From Idiomarina tyrosinivorans (GTDB lineage Bacteria > Pseudomonadota > Gammaproteobacteria > Enterobacterales > Alteromonadaceae), in NCBI RefSeq assembly GCF_003987475.1, contig NZ_PIQH01000006.1, positions 122,345-186,344 on the forward strand: a DNA stretch of 64,000 nucleotides. Reading direction: 5' to 3'. Below, in pieces: positions 30,444 through 43,203 of the stretch. Position 1 is the first letter of the stretch. Every line of letters starts with the position of its first letter. The notes under the pieces are model-generated. The model had not been told where the DNA came from, did no database searches, and saw nothing but the letters and a program-made list of their open reading frames with translations. A program made the position numbers and the translations under genes.

Positions 30444-30471
30444 ATTATACCGATAACAAAACTCGACGCAA
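30444..30471 (-). promoter_or_regulatory. Promoter of the tRNA-Trp-secE-nusG unit
   Basis: On the minus strand -35 TTGCGT (30471-30466), a 16-bp spacer and a perfect -10 TATAAT (30449-30444), followed by ATCGCGTCC. The CGCGTCC discriminator also follows the rplK promoter's -10. It sits 67 bp before the tRNA and after the tufB terminator. Confidence 0.75.
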
Positions 30472-30511
30472 GCGCGTTCGTTAACCGTGTCCATTGCAGC
30501 GCTCGGGGTAT

Positions 30512-30537
30512 AAAAAAGCCCGCGGTTAAGCGGGCTT
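30512..30537 (-). terminator. tufB terminator
   Basis: Stem AAGCCCGC/GCGGGCTT (30516-30523 with 30530-30537), loop GGTTAA and a T-run on the minus strand. It is identical to the tufA terminator and lies 23 bp after the stop. Confidence 0.93.
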
Positions 30538-30559
30538 CTTCAGTACTTAGCGTAAGTGC

Positions 30560-31744
30560 TTAGTCTAAGATTTTAGACACAACACCTGCACCTACTGTAC
30601 GGCCACCTTCACGAATCGCGAAGCGTAAACCTTCGTCCATCGCGATTGGAGCAATCAGGTCTACAACAAATTTCAAGTTGTCACCTGGCATGACCATTTC
30701 TACGCCTTCTGGCAATTCTACTGCGCCCGTTACGTCTGTTGTACGGAAGTAGAACTGTGGACGATAGCCTTTAAAGAATGGCGTGTGACGGCCACCTTCT
30801 TCTTTGGTCAATACGTAGACTTCTGCTTCGAATTTCGTGTGCGGAGTGATTGTGCCTGGCTTCGCCAATACTTGGCCACGCTCTACTTCGTCACGCTTCG
30901 TACCACGCAACAACGCACCGATGTTCTCACCTGCACGACCTTCGTCTAGCAACTTACGGAACATCTCTACACCCGTTACGGTGGTCTTCGTAGTTTCTTT
31001 CATTCCTACGATTTCACACTCGTCACCCGTCTTAACGATTCCGCGCTCTACACGACCGGTTACTACCGTACCACGACCTGAAATCGAGAATACGTCTTCG
31101 ATTGGCATGATGAACGGCTTGTCGATGTCACGCTCTGGCTCTGGGATGTATGAATCTAGCGCATCTGCCAATTCTACAATCTTCTTCGACCATTCTTCGT
31201 CGCCTTCCAACGCTTTCAACGCTGAGCCTTGGATAACTGGCAAGTCGTCGCCCGGGAAGTCGTACTCTGACAACAACTCACGAACTTCCATTTCTACCAA
31301 TTCCAACAACTCTTCGTCGTCTACCATGTCACATTTGTTCATGAAGACTACGATGAACGGTACGCCTACCTGACGTGACAACAAGATGTGCTCACGCGTT
31401 TGTGGCATTGGGCCGTCTGTTGCCGCTACTACCAAAATCGCGCCGTCCATCTGCGCTGCACCGGTGATCATGTTTTTAACATAGTCAGCGTGTCCTGGGC
31501 AGTCTACGTGCGCGTAGTGACGTGCTGGGGTGTCATATTCTACGTGTGACGTCGAAATCGTGATACCACGCTCTTTCTCTTCTGGCGCGTTATCAATAGA
31601 GGCGAAGTCTTTCGCCGCACCGCCGTATACTTTTGCCAATACGGTAGTAATGGCAGCTGTCAGCGTAGTTTTACCGTGGTCAACGTGACCGATTGTACCG
31701 ACGTTTACGTGCGGTTTCGAGCGTTCAAATTTTTCTTTAGACAT
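30560..31744 (-). CDS. tufB: Elongation factor Tu, copy 2
   Basis: 394 residues, identical in protein sequence to copy 1. The ATG at 31744 is chosen because it matches the other copy; a frame extension to 31780 has no family support. It follows thrU-tyrU-glyT-thrT as in E. coli, so it is the tRNA-linked tufB and is likely co-transcribed with the four tRNAs from the promoter at 32247-32275. Differences from copy 1 are a Phe codon (31355) and a Thr codon (31529). Confidence 0.99.
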   Translation of the reverse strand: MSKEKFERSKPHVNVGTIGHVDHGKTTLTAAITTVLAKVYGGAAKDFASIDNAPEEKERGITISTSHVEYDTPARHYAHVDCPGHADYVKNMITGAAQMDGAILVVAATDGPMPQTREHILLSRQVGVPFIVVFMNKCDMVDDEELLELVEMEVRELLSEYDFPGDDLPVIQGSALKALEGDEEWSKKIVELADALDSYIPEPERDIDKPFIMPIEDVFSISGRGTVVTGRVERGIVKTGDECEIVGMKETTKTTVTGVEMFRKLLDEGRAGENIGALLRGTKRDEVERGQVLAKPGTITPHTKFEAEVYVLTKEEGGRHTPFFKGYRPQFYFRTTDVTGAVELPEGVEMVMPGDNLKFVVDLIAPIAMDEGLRFAIREGGRTVGAGVVSKILD

Positions 31745-31767
31745 AGCAGCCTCTCTAACGAACTTGC

Positions 31768-31781
31768 GGTGCAATTGCACC
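31768..31781. promoter_or_regulatory. Palindrome in the tRNA-tufB spacer
   Basis: GGTGCAATTGCACC is a perfect 14-bp palindrome 24 bp upstream of the tufB start, in the 85-bp spacer after tRNA-Thr. It could be an RNA processing stem (5 bp, AATT loop) or a protein site. No function can be assigned. Confidence 0.35.
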
Positions 31782-31829
31782 AGTGCAATGTATGGTATTA
31801 CCTAATCATTGAGGGAGCACACGTAGAAA

Positions 31830-31905
31830 TGGTGCTGATAGGCGGATTTGAACCGCCGACCTCACCCTTACCAAGGGTGCGCTCTACCAACTGAGCTATA
31901 TCAGC
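31830..31905 (-). tRNA. thrT: tRNA-Thr (anticodon GGT)
   Basis: 76 nt with encoded CCA. Acceptor GCTGATA/TATCAGC, D arm AGCTCAGTTGGTAGAGC, anticodon stem ACCCT/AGGGT around CTTGGTAA, T loop GTTCAAATCC. Last tRNA before tufB. Confidence 0.98.
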
Positions 31906-31918
31906 ACTGGGAATTTGT

Positions 31919-31993
<75 letters not shown>

Positions 31994-32037
31994 TTACCAA
32001 TTATTATGGGCCACCTCAAACCATGAGAAAATTGCAG

Positions 32038-32122
32038 TGGTGGAGGGGGCAGGATTCGAACCTGCGAAGGCGGAGCCGTCAGATTTACAGTCTGATCCCT
32101 TTGGCCACTCGGGAACCCCTCC
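32038..32122 (-). tRNA. tyrU: tRNA-Tyr (anticodon GTA)
   Basis: 85 nt with encoded CCA and the long variable arm of a class II tRNA. Acceptor GGAGGGG/CCCCTCC, anticodon arm CAGACTGTAAATCTG, T loop GTTCGAATCC. Confidence 0.98.
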
Positions 32123-32150
32123 CCGAATAAAACGTCTGCAATTTTTAAAT

Positions 32151-32226
<76 letters not shown>

Positions 32227-32246
32227 ACCCCGGTTAGGTGGAGCGC

Positions 32247-32275
32247 ATTCTATTGTATCGATTTTGGTGATGCAA
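32247..32275 (-). promoter_or_regulatory. Promoter of the tRNA-tufB operon
   Basis: On the minus strand -35 TTGCAT (32275-32270), 17-bp spacer, -10 TAGAAT (32252-32247), then the GC-rich discriminator GCGCTCC typical of stable-RNA promoters. It sits 20 bp before tRNA-Thr(TGT). Confidence 0.85.
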
Positions 32276-32375
32276 TAGATAAACCCAATTTTTTTCTTAA
32301 TTCGGTGCTGATTGGTTACTTTTTAACACAGTCGTTGGGATTTTACCCAAATTTTGGGTATTTACCAGCGCCTTA

Positions 32376-34861
<2,486 letters not shown>

Positions 34862-34874
34862 TATTTATCCATTA

Positions 34875-34906
34875 AAAATAAAAAGGAGCGCCGTAGCACC
34901 CCTTTT
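34875..34906 (-). terminator. hflC terminator
   Basis: An 11-bp stem with two G-U pairs (34881-34891 with 34896-34906), loop TACG on the minus strand, then TTTTTATTTTT. It lies 19 bp after the hflC stop and closes the miaA-hflC run. Confidence 0.85.
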
Positions 34907-34924
34907 ACCGTCAGATTCTGAGGC

Positions 34925-35815
34925 TTATTTAACTTCGCCTTTAAGGTCATTTAAGTAGCGGAAAAAGTCGCTATTAGCGTCTAACACTAATATGTCACCA
35001 TTGCCATTAAATGATTTGCTGTAGGCTTGCATACTGCGTAAGAACGAGAAGAACTCGGGATCTTTCTTGTATGCATTGGCATAAATTTCTGCCGCTTCTG
35101 CATCACCTTCTCCGCGAATAGTCCTTGACTTACGTTTGGCATCCGCAATCATCACCGTGACACGGGCATCGACATCGGCGCGAATGAACTCCGCCTGCGC
35201 ACGACCCTCTGAACGATGTTCTGTCGCCACCGCTTGCCGCTCAGCCCTCATACGACGATAGATTGACTGGCTGACCTCATCAGGCAAGTTAATCTGCATC
35301 ACGCGCACATCAACCACTTCGATACCTAATTCACTCGCGCTCTTAGCCCCCTTAATAAGCGCTTCGCGCATGAGCTCGTCACGTTCGCCGGAAACGATAT
35401 CGGTGATCGTACGGTTACCAAATTCGCTGCGCAAGCCGCTATTAATACGTCGCGTCAGCAGTGCTTCGGCTTGTAATAGATTACCACCATTAGTGGACAG
35501 GTAGAACTTAGCAAAGTCTCGGATCCGCCACATCACATAGGTATCGACGATCAAATCCTTTTTCTCGCTAGTCACGAAACGGTCAGGGTCGCCGTCCAAC
35601 GTTTGCAAACGAGCATCCAAACGTTTCACTTTTTCAATCAATGGAATTTTAAAATGCAATCCGGGGCCAAACACTACAGTCTCGTTGGAGACTGCATTAC
35701 GCTCAACCTTGCCGAATTGTATAACAATGGCTCGTTCGCCCTCTTTCACCACGAAAACCGATGAGAAACCTAGTACCACCAGCACAACAATTAAAATGCC
35801 GATTAAATTTTTCAT
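34925..35815 (-). CDS. hflC: HflC, SPFH-domain modulator of FtsH
   Basis: 296 residues: one N-terminal membrane helix (about 3-22), then a periplasmic SPFH/band-7 domain (VKEGERAIVIQFGKVER onward) and a helical C-terminus. With HflK it forms the large cage around the FtsH protease and limits its access to membrane substrates. RTIRGEGDAEAAEIYANAYKKDPEF is the family's C-terminal signature. It overlaps hflK by 4 bp. Confidence 0.97.
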   Translation of the reverse strand: MKNLIGILIVVLVVLGFSSVFVVKEGERAIVIQFGKVERNAVSNETVVFGPGLHFKIPLIEKVKRLDARLQTLDGDPDRFVTSEKKDLIVDTYVMWRIRDFAKFYLSTNGGNLLQAEALLTRRINSGLRSEFGNRTITDIVSGERDELMREALIKGAKSASELGIEVVDVRVMQINLPDEVSQSIYRRMRAERQAVATEHRSEGRAQAEFIRADVDARVTVMIADAKRKSRTIRGEGDAEAAEIYANAYKKDPEFFSFLRSMQAYSKSFNGNGDILVLDANSDFFRYLNDLKGEVK

Positions 35816-36993
35816 AGGTTCCTCCCGTTGCCACGACGGCTTGAGCGCCCGGTATCATTCTCTGGTGTGGGGCTATTTTGCCCGGTCATGTTACCCGAAG
35901 TAGGAATTTTAACATCAGGAATTACACTGCTCTCTTGTGCAGACCCACGTTGCTTCTCTAAGATTTTGTCCAACGGCAAGTAGAACATGTTGTCGCTGCC
36001 TTTTACGTCCACCAAGACTTTCGGTGTCTTCGCATAAAGGTCTTGCAAGGTATCAATATAGATACGCTCGCGCGTCACTTTCGGCGCGGCTTTGTACTGC
36101 GGCAATAACGCTTCAAAACGTGCCACTTCACCTTGTGCCTCGAGGGTTATTTGCTCTTTATAAGCCTGCGCTTCTTGCAACATACGGCGCACTTGACCAC
36201 GAGCTAGCGGTTCTATTTCACGCGCATAGGCTTCAGCTTCGCGAATGAAGCGTTCTTCATCCTCTTGTGCGGCAATGGCATCATCGAATGCATCTTTCAC
36301 CTCTTCCGGCGGCCGTGCTGGCAGTAAGTTAACGTCAACAATCTGGAAACCTAAGTTGTAGGACTCTGTGATTTCTTCAATCTTTTCCAGCGTTTTAGCG
36401 CGCACTTCTTCCCGACCCGTAGTCAAAACTTCATCCATTGTGGTATGGCCGATAACATAGCGTAGGGCGCTGTCTGTGGCGCGTGCTAATACGGCATCGG
36501 CGTTATCTACTGCATAAAGATAATCGCGTGGGTCAATAACACGGTACTGTACATCCAACTGTACCATCACCACGTTCTCATCTTGGGTGAGCATGAAGCC
36601 GTCGGTACGGTCAGAACGTACGTTATTAACGTCGACAGGTGTTACGGTATCAACGAATACAGGTCGCCAATGTAAGCCAGGTTCAACCAGCGATTCGAAT
36701 TGTCCAAAGCGCAGTACTACACCTCGCTCGGCTTCACGAATGGTATAAAAGCCGGCGATAAACCAGACAATGACAGCAAGGATAACGATAATACCGATAC
36801 CCTTTAACGGAATTCCGCTGCCACCATTACCACCACTGCCATTTCCGCGCTTACCGTTACCGCCAAGACCTAATTTAGCGAATAATTTGCGAACGGCTTC
36901 GTCAATATCTGGGGGACCTTGATCACGTCCGCCTTGGTTTTTCCATGGATCACGATCATTATTTTGACCGTTCCCCGGTTGATTCCAGGCCAT
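35812..36993 (-). CDS. hflK: HflK, SPFH-domain modulator of FtsH
   Basis: 393 residues. A Gly/Asn-rich cytoplasmic N-terminus (MAWNQPGNGQNNDRDPW) is followed by a membrane helix at about 70-90 and the SPFH domain (YTIREAERGVVLRFGQFE onward). A helical segment and a Ser/Thr-rich tail end the protein. The ATG at 36993 has GGAG 7-10 bp upstream and matches the family N-terminus. Partner of HflC in the FtsH cage. Confidence 0.96.
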   Translation of the reverse strand: MAWNQPGNGQNNDRDPWKNQGGRDQGPPDIDEAVRKLFAKLGLGGNGKRGNGSGGNGGSGIPLKGIGIIVILAVIVWFIAGFYTIREAERGVVLRFGQFESLVEPGLHWRPVFVDTVTPVDVNNVRSDRTDGFMLTQDENVVMVQLDVQYRVIDPRDYLYAVDNADAVLARATDSALRYVIGHTTMDEVLTTGREEVRAKTLEKIEEITESYNLGFQIVDVNLLPARPPEEVKDAFDDAIAAQEDEERFIREAEAYAREIEPLARGQVRRMLQEAQAYKEQITLEAQGEVARFEALLPQYKAAPKVTRERIYIDTLQDLYAKTPKVLVDVKGSDNMFYLPLDKILEKQRGSAQESSVIPDVKIPTSGNMTGQNSPTPENDTGRSSRRGNGRNL

Positions 36994-37039
36994 TGATTGC
37001 TCCAACAAGTTTATGAAATCGATTTGCTATTTATTATTC

Positions 37040-38341
37040 TTAGTGTTCTGTCGGCGACGGTTCAATCAAGTCGTTGAGACAATGATCAAACTGCTTATCT
37101 AGGCGTTTCCAATCCACCGCCGAGAGACGCACGTGCATGGCTATTTGCCCCGCATCGTCTACGTGCTCATCGGTGACACTATTCATTTGGTACAATGTAC
37201 CACGAAGTTTGCCCATAGAGGGGGGTAATTTTAGGGTTAGCTCCACCATCTGCGGACCCAGCCGCTCACGGATTGCTTGCTCGATGAGCGCTAATCCAAT
37301 GCCATGTTGCGCAGAAACCCACACTCTTATCGGCTGCTTCTCATCATCATAGTCTATTCGCGCCGTTGCATCGTCAACACAATCAATTTTGTTACAAATC
37401 ATCAATTGCGGTACTTCATCGGCATCAATTTCCTCTAATACCTCTTGCACCTGCTCGATATTTTGTTGCTGTTGTTCGTCACTGACATCAACGACATGCA
37501 GTAATAATTCGGCCTCTTGTACCTCTTGCAACGTCGCTTTAAAGGCCGCGACTAGATCATGGGGCAAATGGCGAATAAATCCAACCGTGTCAGCAAAGAT
37601 AACGTCACCCACATCCTCAATATAATGTTTGCGTAGCGTTGGATCCAAGGTTGCAAACAATTGGTCGGCCGCATAAACACTTGCTTCTGTCATGCGATTG
37701 AACAATGTCGACTTGCCAGCATTGGTATAACCTACCAAGGATACTGTCGGTACTTCTGCTCGGCGTCGGGCGCGGCGCCCCTGTTCGCGCTGCTTCTGCA
37801 CACGTTCTAGACGGCGTAAGATATTTTTAATCCGCCCTCTAATTAAGCGTCTATCCGTTTCCAACTGGGTTTCACCCGGACCACGCAAGCCGATCCCGCC
37901 TTTTTGCCGTTCTAAGTGCGTCCAGCCTCTTACTAGCCGCGTGGAGATATGGCGTAACTGGGCGAGCTCAACCTGCAATTTACCCTCGTGAGTTCGTGCC
38001 CGTTGCGCAAAGATATCTAAGATAAGCCCGGTGCGGTCCAACACTCGGCATTCACAAATTTTTTCGAGGTTACGTTCTTGGGTTGGGGATAACGCGTGAT
38101 TAAAAATCACAACATCGGCATGGTGCTGTTTTACCTGCCACGCGATTTCTTCTGCCTTGCCGGAACCGACAAAGTATTTGGGTGACGGCGCGCTACGCGA
38201 GCCGGTCACCACCGCTAGCGTTTCTACGCCAGCAGAATTCGCTAGGAGCTGTAATTCAGAGAGGTCTTCTCGATCAACTTCAGCAGGAAGGTCCACATGA
38301 ACCAAAATGGCGGTATCACCGCCTTCATAACGATCAAACAA
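37040..38341 (-). CDS. hflX: GTPase HflX (ribosome-splitting factor)
   Basis: 433 residues. The N-terminal HflX domain is followed by a glycine-rich linker and GGIGLRGPGETQLETDRR. The G domain has G1 GYTNAGKSTLFN near 207, G3 DTVGFIRHLP near 250 and G4 NKID near 325. It splits stalled 70S ribosomes, especially under heat stress. It lies between hfq and hflK as in E. coli. Confidence 0.97.
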   Translation of the reverse strand: MFDRYEGGDTAILVHVDLPAEVDREDLSELQLLANSAGVETLAVVTGSRSAPSPKYFVGSGKAEEIAWQVKQHHADVVIFNHALSPTQERNLEKICECRVLDRTGLILDIFAQRARTHEGKLQVELAQLRHISTRLVRGWTHLERQKGGIGLRGPGETQLETDRRLIRGRIKNILRRLERVQKQREQGRRARRRAEVPTVSLVGYTNAGKSTLFNRMTEASVYAADQLFATLDPTLRKHYIEDVGDVIFADTVGFIRHLPHDLVAAFKATLQEVQEAELLLHVVDVSDEQQQQNIEQVQEVLEEIDADEVPQLMICNKIDCVDDATARIDYDDEKQPIRVWVSAQHGIGLALIEQAIRERLGPQMVELTLKLPPSMGKLRGTLYQMNSVTDEHVDDAGQIAMHVRLSAVDWKRLDKQFDHCLNDLIEPSPTEH

Positions 38342-38368
38342 CCTGTAAAGACCTCCCCTACTGGTTAA

Positions 38369-38626
38369 TTACTCTTCCCCGGTTTCCATTCCATGCGCGC
38401 CATTTTGTGGCAAATAATTTTGTGGGATGCGAGCAGGTACAACCGTCGAGATAGCATGTTTATATACCATCTGACTCACCGTGTTTTTCAGCAAAACGAC
38501 AAATTGGTCGAACGACTCAATCTGCCCTTGCAACTTAATCCCGTTGACTAAATAAATCGAGACAGGGACACGTTCCCGTCGTAATGCATTTAGGAAGGGG
38601 TCCTGTAGTGTTTGTCCCTTAGCCAT
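38369..38626 (-). CDS. hfq: RNA chaperone Hfq
   Basis: 85 residues: Sm1 and Sm2 motifs with [29 protein letters not shown] and [13 protein letters not shown] at about 55-67, the family signature. The C-terminal tail is shorter than in E. coli (102 residues), as common outside enterics. Hexameric ring matching small RNAs to mRNAs. It has an AAAAGGAAAA ribosome site and a 156-bp upstream gap after miaA in which promoters are likely but no consensus pair stands out. Confidence 0.98.
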   Translation of the reverse strand: MAKGQTLQDPFLNALRRERVPVSIYLVNGIKLQGQIESFDQFVVLLKNTVSQMVYKHAISTVVPARIPQNYLPQNGAHGMETGEE

Positions 38627-38782
38627 GGAGTTTTCCTTTTTGTTTTCATTGTTAGTAGGGTCAGGCCAATCATTCTCACCCTAGACGATCAAAAAATTTT
38701 TGCAACTAAATTAGAGACATTGCTACGATTTTGCTGACAAAAAGGATCTGGGGACAGGGCTCTTATTAATCAACCGCTTGCG

Positions 38783-39730
38783 CTATAAAAATTTATAGCC
38801 CGGTTGCTGCAAGCGCTCTGATATTATCGCCATATTATCGCTAGCAGCGGTCGTCAGCCACGTCACATCTGGCCAACCGCGCAGCCACGTCAACTGCCTT
38901 TTCGCCAACTGCCGAGTAGCGATGATACCGCGCTCCCGCATTTGTTGATAATCCAATTCGCCAGCTAAATACTGCCACATCTGTCGGTATCCGACACTGC
39001 GAATGGCCGGGAGTTCACTGTGTAAGTCGGGGCGCTGATAAAGTGCTTCGACTTCTTGTTGAAAAGGCTGTGCCAGCATTTGGTCAAAGCGCTCAGCGAT
39101 GCGTTGGTGGAGCACATCGCGCTGACGTGGTGCAATAGCGAACTGGTACACCGGATACGCTAGCTGACCACTGCGTTGTTGAGTCAACGCTGTTAGCGTT
39201 TTCCCCGTCAACATATACACCTCCAACGCCCGTGTTATGCGTTGTGGATCATTTTGGTGAATACGTTCTGCGCTAACGGGATCGAGCGCTTGTAGGCGTT
39301 GATGCAATACCTCTAAACCTTTTTGCGTTATCTCTTGATTCAGTTGTGCGCGTATTTCTGGGTCTGCTTGTGGTAGCTGCGATAACCCCTCCAACAACGC
39401 TTTGTAATACAGCATGGTGCCACCCACCAATATCGGCTGTTTACCACGTGCGAGCACATCTTCTACACAGCGCAGTGCATCGCGTTGAAAATCTGCAGCG
39501 GAATAGCTTTCTGCTGGATCACAGATGTCAATCAGATGATGTGGCGCACGTTGTTGTTCTGCGTCACTGGGCTTCGCCGTGCCAATATCCATGCCTTGGT
39601 AAACCAGTGCTGAATCGACAGAGATAATTTCGCCTTGTAACTGTTCTGCCAGTTGCAAAGAAAGTTCCGTTTTTCCCGCCGCTGTTGGACCATATAAGCA
39701 GATCACTGCCGGCCTATCAGTGAGCTGCAT
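38783..39730 (-). CDS. miaA: tRNA dimethylallyltransferase
   Basis: Adds the isopentenyl group to A37 of tRNAs reading UNN codons. 315 residues; P-loop [10 protein letters not shown] at about 13-22, [16 protein letters not shown] near 36-50, and [16 protein letters not shown] near the C-terminus. The ATG at 39730 is chosen because GGAGG precedes it and the protein then begins just before the P-loop. It overlaps the end of mutL by 14 bp, so the two are coupled. Confidence 0.97.
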   Translation of the reverse strand: MQLTDRPAVICLYGPTAAGKTELSLQLAEQLQGEIISVDSALVYQGMDIGTAKPSDAEQQRAPHHLIDICDPAESYSAADFQRDALRCVEDVLARGKQPILVGGTMLYYKALLEGLSQLPQADPEIRAQLNQEITQKGLEVLHQRLQALDPVSAERIHQNDPQRITRALEVYMLTGKTLTALTQQRSGQLAYPVYQFAIAPRQRDVLHQRIAERFDQMLAQPFQQEVEALYQRPDLHSELPAIRSVGYRQMWQYLAGELDYQQMRERGIIATRQLAKRQLTWLRGWPDVTWLTTAASDNMAIISERLQQPGYKFL

Positions 39731-41426
39731 CAGTAACCTCCGGAGTCGCCAATGGCTGTAGCCATTGCTGCGGCGCACCTTGCTGCTGCCATTCAATCAC
39801 CAGTTGTTCTGCCTCGGTGGTGCTCATGGTAAGCGGCGGTTGGCGTTGTAGTAACCACTGGCATAGCTGTTCTGGGTCGTTACTGAGCCGCTGCCATTGC
39901 TTGACTAAATCGGCAATCATTGCAGGCACGTCGCTGCGACGAAGCATCTGCGGTACATGGCTAATGACTACTGAGCGGCCTTCTTGGCGCGCATGAATAC
40001 CCAAGCGCTCCATCGCTAAACGATCAATTGCGGTAAATTCTCGTGCCAATTCCACGTTCAATTTCACTGGCACCAATAGCGGTTGCCCGGCTAAGCCATG
40101 GTCGACAGAACGGCGCAGCTTGTGCGCCTGGCTATCTCGGTAAAGCGGCCAAAGGTCCAAGTATGCTAATTGCTCTTGCTGGTCAATCAGCAGTGCAAAA
40201 CGCTGTTGGATAACACGCAATACCTGCCAGCGGTGGTCAGCCTGTTGCCGCTCTTGCTGCGGTACTAATTGGCGCCAATCCCCTTGGCTAGCCGGTCGAC
40301 TCGGCGCTGCATTGGGCAGCAGCGGCGAGCGCGGCTTAGGAATATCTGCGGTAGCCGGTAAGGCGTCATTATCGTGACTGTGGTAGTGATGCCCAGCTTC
40401 TGTAACCAGTGCTGCACTTGGATCTTGTTCAACCGCTTGTAACCCATGCCGCACTTGCTGTAACAACCAATCATGCACCTGCCGAGCTTGATGAAAACGC
40501 ACTTCATGCTTGGCTGGGTGAACGTTGACGTCCACCTGCTCCGCTGGCAAGCGTAAAAATAACACATAAGTAGGGACTTTCTCGTCTATCAACCAAGGCT
40601 CGTAGGCTTGCCGCAGCGCGTGTGCTAAAAGTTTGTCGCGCATCATTCGACCATTCACAAAAAAGTACTGTACGTCGGGTTGATGTCGACAACCCGCCGA
40701 TGGTGCGAACCAGCCCTCTAGATGATAACCCTGAGATTCAACGCTAATCCTTTGTGCCTGCTCCGCAAACAAGGAACCACAGAGTTTTGCTAAACGCTGC
40801 TGACGCTGTTTGGGCGTGTTAGCGATCGGCAGTTGGCGAACTAATTGCTGGTTGTGACGCAGTTGAAAGCTAACGTCAAAACGACTTAAGGCTATTCGCT
40901 TAACCATTTCATCAATGTGGCCAAACTCGGTCTTGTCGGTGCGCAAAAACTTGCGCCTTGCGGGTGTGTTAAAAAATAAATCGCTAATATCGATGGTGGT
41001 TCCATCTGGATGCGCCGCCGGCTCAATTTGGGCTTGCATGTCACGGCCATTAGTCCAAGCTTGCCATGCCTGCTGTTGCGCCGCAGGTTTCGAGGTTAAT
41101 ACTAAACGCGACACCGAACTCATACTGGCCAAGGCTTCGCCACGAAAACCTAAGCTATAAATCGCTTCTAAGTCATCCAGCGTAGAAATTTTACTGGTGG
41201 CATGGCGCGCCAGAGCCAGTGCTAGTTCGTCTTTTGCAATGCCGCTGCCATTGTCGCGGACACGAATGCGCTTGCGCCCTCCGGCCTCAATATCAATCAC
41301 GATTTCGGTCGCGCCAGCATCTAGGCTATTTTCGATCAGCTCTTTGACCACCGAGGCTGGCCGTTCGACCACTTCTCCGGCGGCAATTTGGTTGGCTAAT
41401 TCGACGGGTAATTGGCGAATCGACAT
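39717..41426 (-). CDS. mutL: DNA mismatch repair protein MutL
   Basis: 569 residues. The N-terminal GHKL ATPase has [17 protein letters not shown] and [14 protein letters not shown]. After a linker around residues 335-385 comes the C-terminal dimerisation domain (about 390-569). No DQHAxxER endonuclease motif is seen, as expected in a MutH-dependent species. The ATG at 41426 overlaps the amiB stop in a TGATG junction; a TTG one codon upstream is less likely. Confidence 0.97.
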   Translation of the reverse strand: MSIRQLPVELANQIAAGEVVERPASVVKELIENSLDAGATEIVIDIEAGGRKRIRVRDNGSGIAKDELALALARHATSKISTLDDLEAIYSLGFRGEALASMSSVSRLVLTSKPAAQQQAWQAWTNGRDMQAQIEPAAHPDGTTIDISDLFFNTPARRKFLRTDKTEFGHIDEMVKRIALSRFDVSFQLRHNQQLVRQLPIANTPKQRQQRLAKLCGSLFAEQAQRISVESQGYHLEGWFAPSAGCRHQPDVQYFFVNGRMMRDKLLAHALRQAYEPWLIDEKVPTYVLFLRLPAEQVDVNVHPAKHEVRFHQARQVHDWLLQQVRHGLQAVEQDPSAALVTEAGHHYHSHDNDALPATADIPKPRSPLLPNAAPSRPASQGDWRQLVPQQERQQADHRWQVLRVIQQRFALLIDQQEQLAYLDLWPLYRDSQAHKLRRSVDHGLAGQPLLVPVKLNVELAREFTAIDRLAMERLGIHARQEGRSVVISHVPQMLRRSDVPAMIADLVKQWQRLSNDPEQLCQWLLQRQPPLTMSTTEAEQLVIEWQQQGAPQQWLQPLATPEVTDAAH

Positions 41427-42736
41427 CAACGACTCGGAATGTCTAAAGTTTGCCCAATGTATAGCGTCGAACTTTTTAAGTTATTACGCTTTTTAATGGC
41501 CGCAACCGAGGTGCCATAACGCTCTGCTAACTCGGACAAAGAATCACCTGACTTCACTTTATACGGAATGTCCTGCTGTTTAGCCAAGTACGTGCCGTCT
41601 ATGGGATGTTCAATAAAGTAACGCCGAATCCCTTGATATATCGCCCGTGCCAATTTTTGCTGATGGCCGTTACTGCTCAGCAGACGCTCTTCTCTCGGAT
41701 TAGAAATAAATCCCGTTTCCACCAATATCGACGGTCGATCAGGCGACTTCAATACCGCCAAGCTAGCTGCCTGAGGACGGCGTTTGTGCATCTCAGTCAC
41801 TTCACGCAACTCTCCGATGACGGCATTTGCTGCCGCATACCCTCCAGCCATTGAGCTATCCATCGACATATCAAGCAGCGCTCTAGCTAGGTACGGCTCA
41901 GCTTCCCGATCTTCCAAAATCTCCGACGCCCCACCCAGTAATTCTGAGTGGATCTCACGCGATTCTAGCCATCGACCGATTTCACTATCTGCGCGACGTT
42001 TTGACAGCACCCATACAGAGGCACCGCTAGGTTCAGGCGAGGTAAACGCATCAGCATGCACTGAAACGAAAATGTCTGCATTCGCTTCGCGTGCTTTTTC
42101 CGTTCTTTCGTCCAGTCCAACATAGTAGTCCCCACTGCGAATAAGGTATGCCTGCATGCCTGGATCACTATTAATGAGTGCAGCTAAGGCTTTTGCAATG
42201 GGTAACACGACACCTTTTTCGTACGTCCCCCGCGGGCCGATAGAGCCGGGATCATCACCACCATGGCCCGCGTCCACCGCTACCGTAATTTTTCGGTCTT
42301 TTAACTGTGCCACAGATTTGGCAGGGCCAGAACGTTCTATCGACTTACCGGGTAAATCAACAACCAAGCGGTCGCCATAGGTATCGTTAGCGGGCAAGGC
42401 AAAAATTTCTGGGTCGGATTTCTGATCCAACTCAATAACAATACGACTGCTGTCGGCATATTGCGGAGTGCTGGTACGGACCTTCTTTACCAGTAAGGAA
42501 TCGTTCGCAATGCCCTGCAGCTTAGCTTTGAGCTGCGCATTGCGGAAATCAATGACAACCCGGTATGGGTGCTTTTGATACAAGGTAAAATAGCTAAATT
42601 CGGGGGCTTCACTGAGGTCAAAAACGATCCGCGTTTTGTCCGGCGACGGCCATACCCGGACACCCTCAATACGGTTGTCCGCAAACGCAGAACAAGACAC
42701 AGCAACCAGTAGCAGCAACAAAAAACGTTTTAACAT
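41426..42736 (-). CDS. amiB: N-acetylmuramoyl-L-alanine amidase with LysM
   Basis: 436-residue exported enzyme that cuts peptide stems from septal peptidoglycan. Signal peptide ([19 protein letters not shown]), AMIN targeting domain at about 25-120, amidase_3 catalytic domain from [24 protein letters not shown] at about 152, with zinc ligands in HGGDD and [10 protein letters not shown]-terminal LysM repeat ([17 protein letters not shown] to [13 protein letters not shown]) ends the protein. It overlaps tsaE by 7 bp. Confidence 0.97.
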   Translation of the reverse strand: MLKRFLLLLLVAVSCSAFADNRIEGVRVWPSPDKTRIVFDLSEAPEFSYFTLYQKHPYRVVIDFRNAQLKAKLQGIANDSLLVKKVRTSTPQYADSSRIVIELDQKSDPEIFALPANDTYGDRLVVDLPGKSIERSGPAKSVAQLKDRKITVAVDAGHGGDDPGSIGPRGTYEKGVVLPIAKALAALINSDPGMQAYLIRSGDYYVGLDERTEKAREANADIFVSVHADAFTSPEPSGASVWVLSKRRADSEIGRWLESREIHSELLGGASEILEDREAEPYLARALLDMSMDSSMAGGYAAANAVIGELREVTEMHKRRPQAASLAVLKSPDRPSILVETGFISNPREERLLSSNGHQQKLARAIYQGIRRYFIEHPIDGTYLAKQQDIPYKVKSGDSLSELAERYGTSVAAIKKRNNLKSSTLYIGQTLDIPSR

Positions 42737-43200
42737 AACCTTTGTACTATCTGTTTACCTACGTTGGACAAGGCGGCCATTGTCACCACCCGCCCTTCAC
42801 CGCTAAATGCAATATCGATGACCACGTCCGGGTCAGGAAGCACGCCCTGACCGCGTTGCGGCCATTCAATAAAATTGATGGTATCTTCCGCAAAATACTC
42901 ACGAATCCCCATGAATTCAAGCTCTTCCGCATCACCGAGGCGATATAAATCGAAATGGTGTAAACGCCACCCTGCCAGTTCGTACGGTTCGACCAGCGTA
43001 TAGGTTGGACTTTTAACGGCACCTTGATGACCCAAACCCCGCAAAACACCGCGAGTAAAGGTCGTTTTTCCAGCACCCAACTCACCCCTCAGGTGTGTCA
43101 CTGTAGGGTGCGATAGGTGCTGGGCAAATTGCTTTGCCAGCGCCAGCAAGGCAGCTTCATTGGGCGCTTCAAATTGTCGTGATACTAAGACGTTCGACAT
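42730..43200 (-). CDS. tsaE: tRNA threonylcarbamoyladenosine synthesis ATPase TsaE
   Basis: 156 residues with P-loop GELGAGKTTFTRG at about 40-52 and SPTYTLVEPY. Component of the TsaBDE complex that makes t6A37 on ANN-decoding tRNAs. Located between nnr and amiB, 3 bp after nnr, as in E. coli (yjeF-yjeE-amiB). Confidence 0.97.
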   Translation of the reverse strand: MSNVLVSRQFEAPNEAALLALAKQFAQHLSHPTVTHLRGELGAGKTTFTRGVLRGLGHQGAVKSPTYTLVEPYELAGWRLHHFDLYRLGDAEELEFMGIREYFAEDTINFIEWPQRGQGVLPDPDVVIDIAFSGEGRVVTMAALSNVGKQIVQRLC

Positions 43201-43203
43201 GGT

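Larger units (their letters stand above)
30510..31744 (-). repeat. tuf duplication, copy B (1235 bp)
   Basis: Same-orientation copy of 13749-14983, including the 3' tail and terminator. The two differences lie at 31355 and 31529. Flanking sequences upstream of the ATG and beyond the terminator are unrelated in the two copies. Confidence 0.97.

Noticed and set aside
32344..32360. Hairpin TACCCAA/TTGGGTA after purA as a terminator
   Set aside because: The stem is only 7 bp and AT-rich, and there is no T-run on the minus strand. Termination of purA may occur here but the sequence does not show it.
38627..38782. Promoter of hfq
   Set aside because: Several -35-like and -10-like hexamers (TTGCAA, TTGATC, TAGGGT) can be paired, but none close to consensus with 16-18 bp spacing, so I do not call one.
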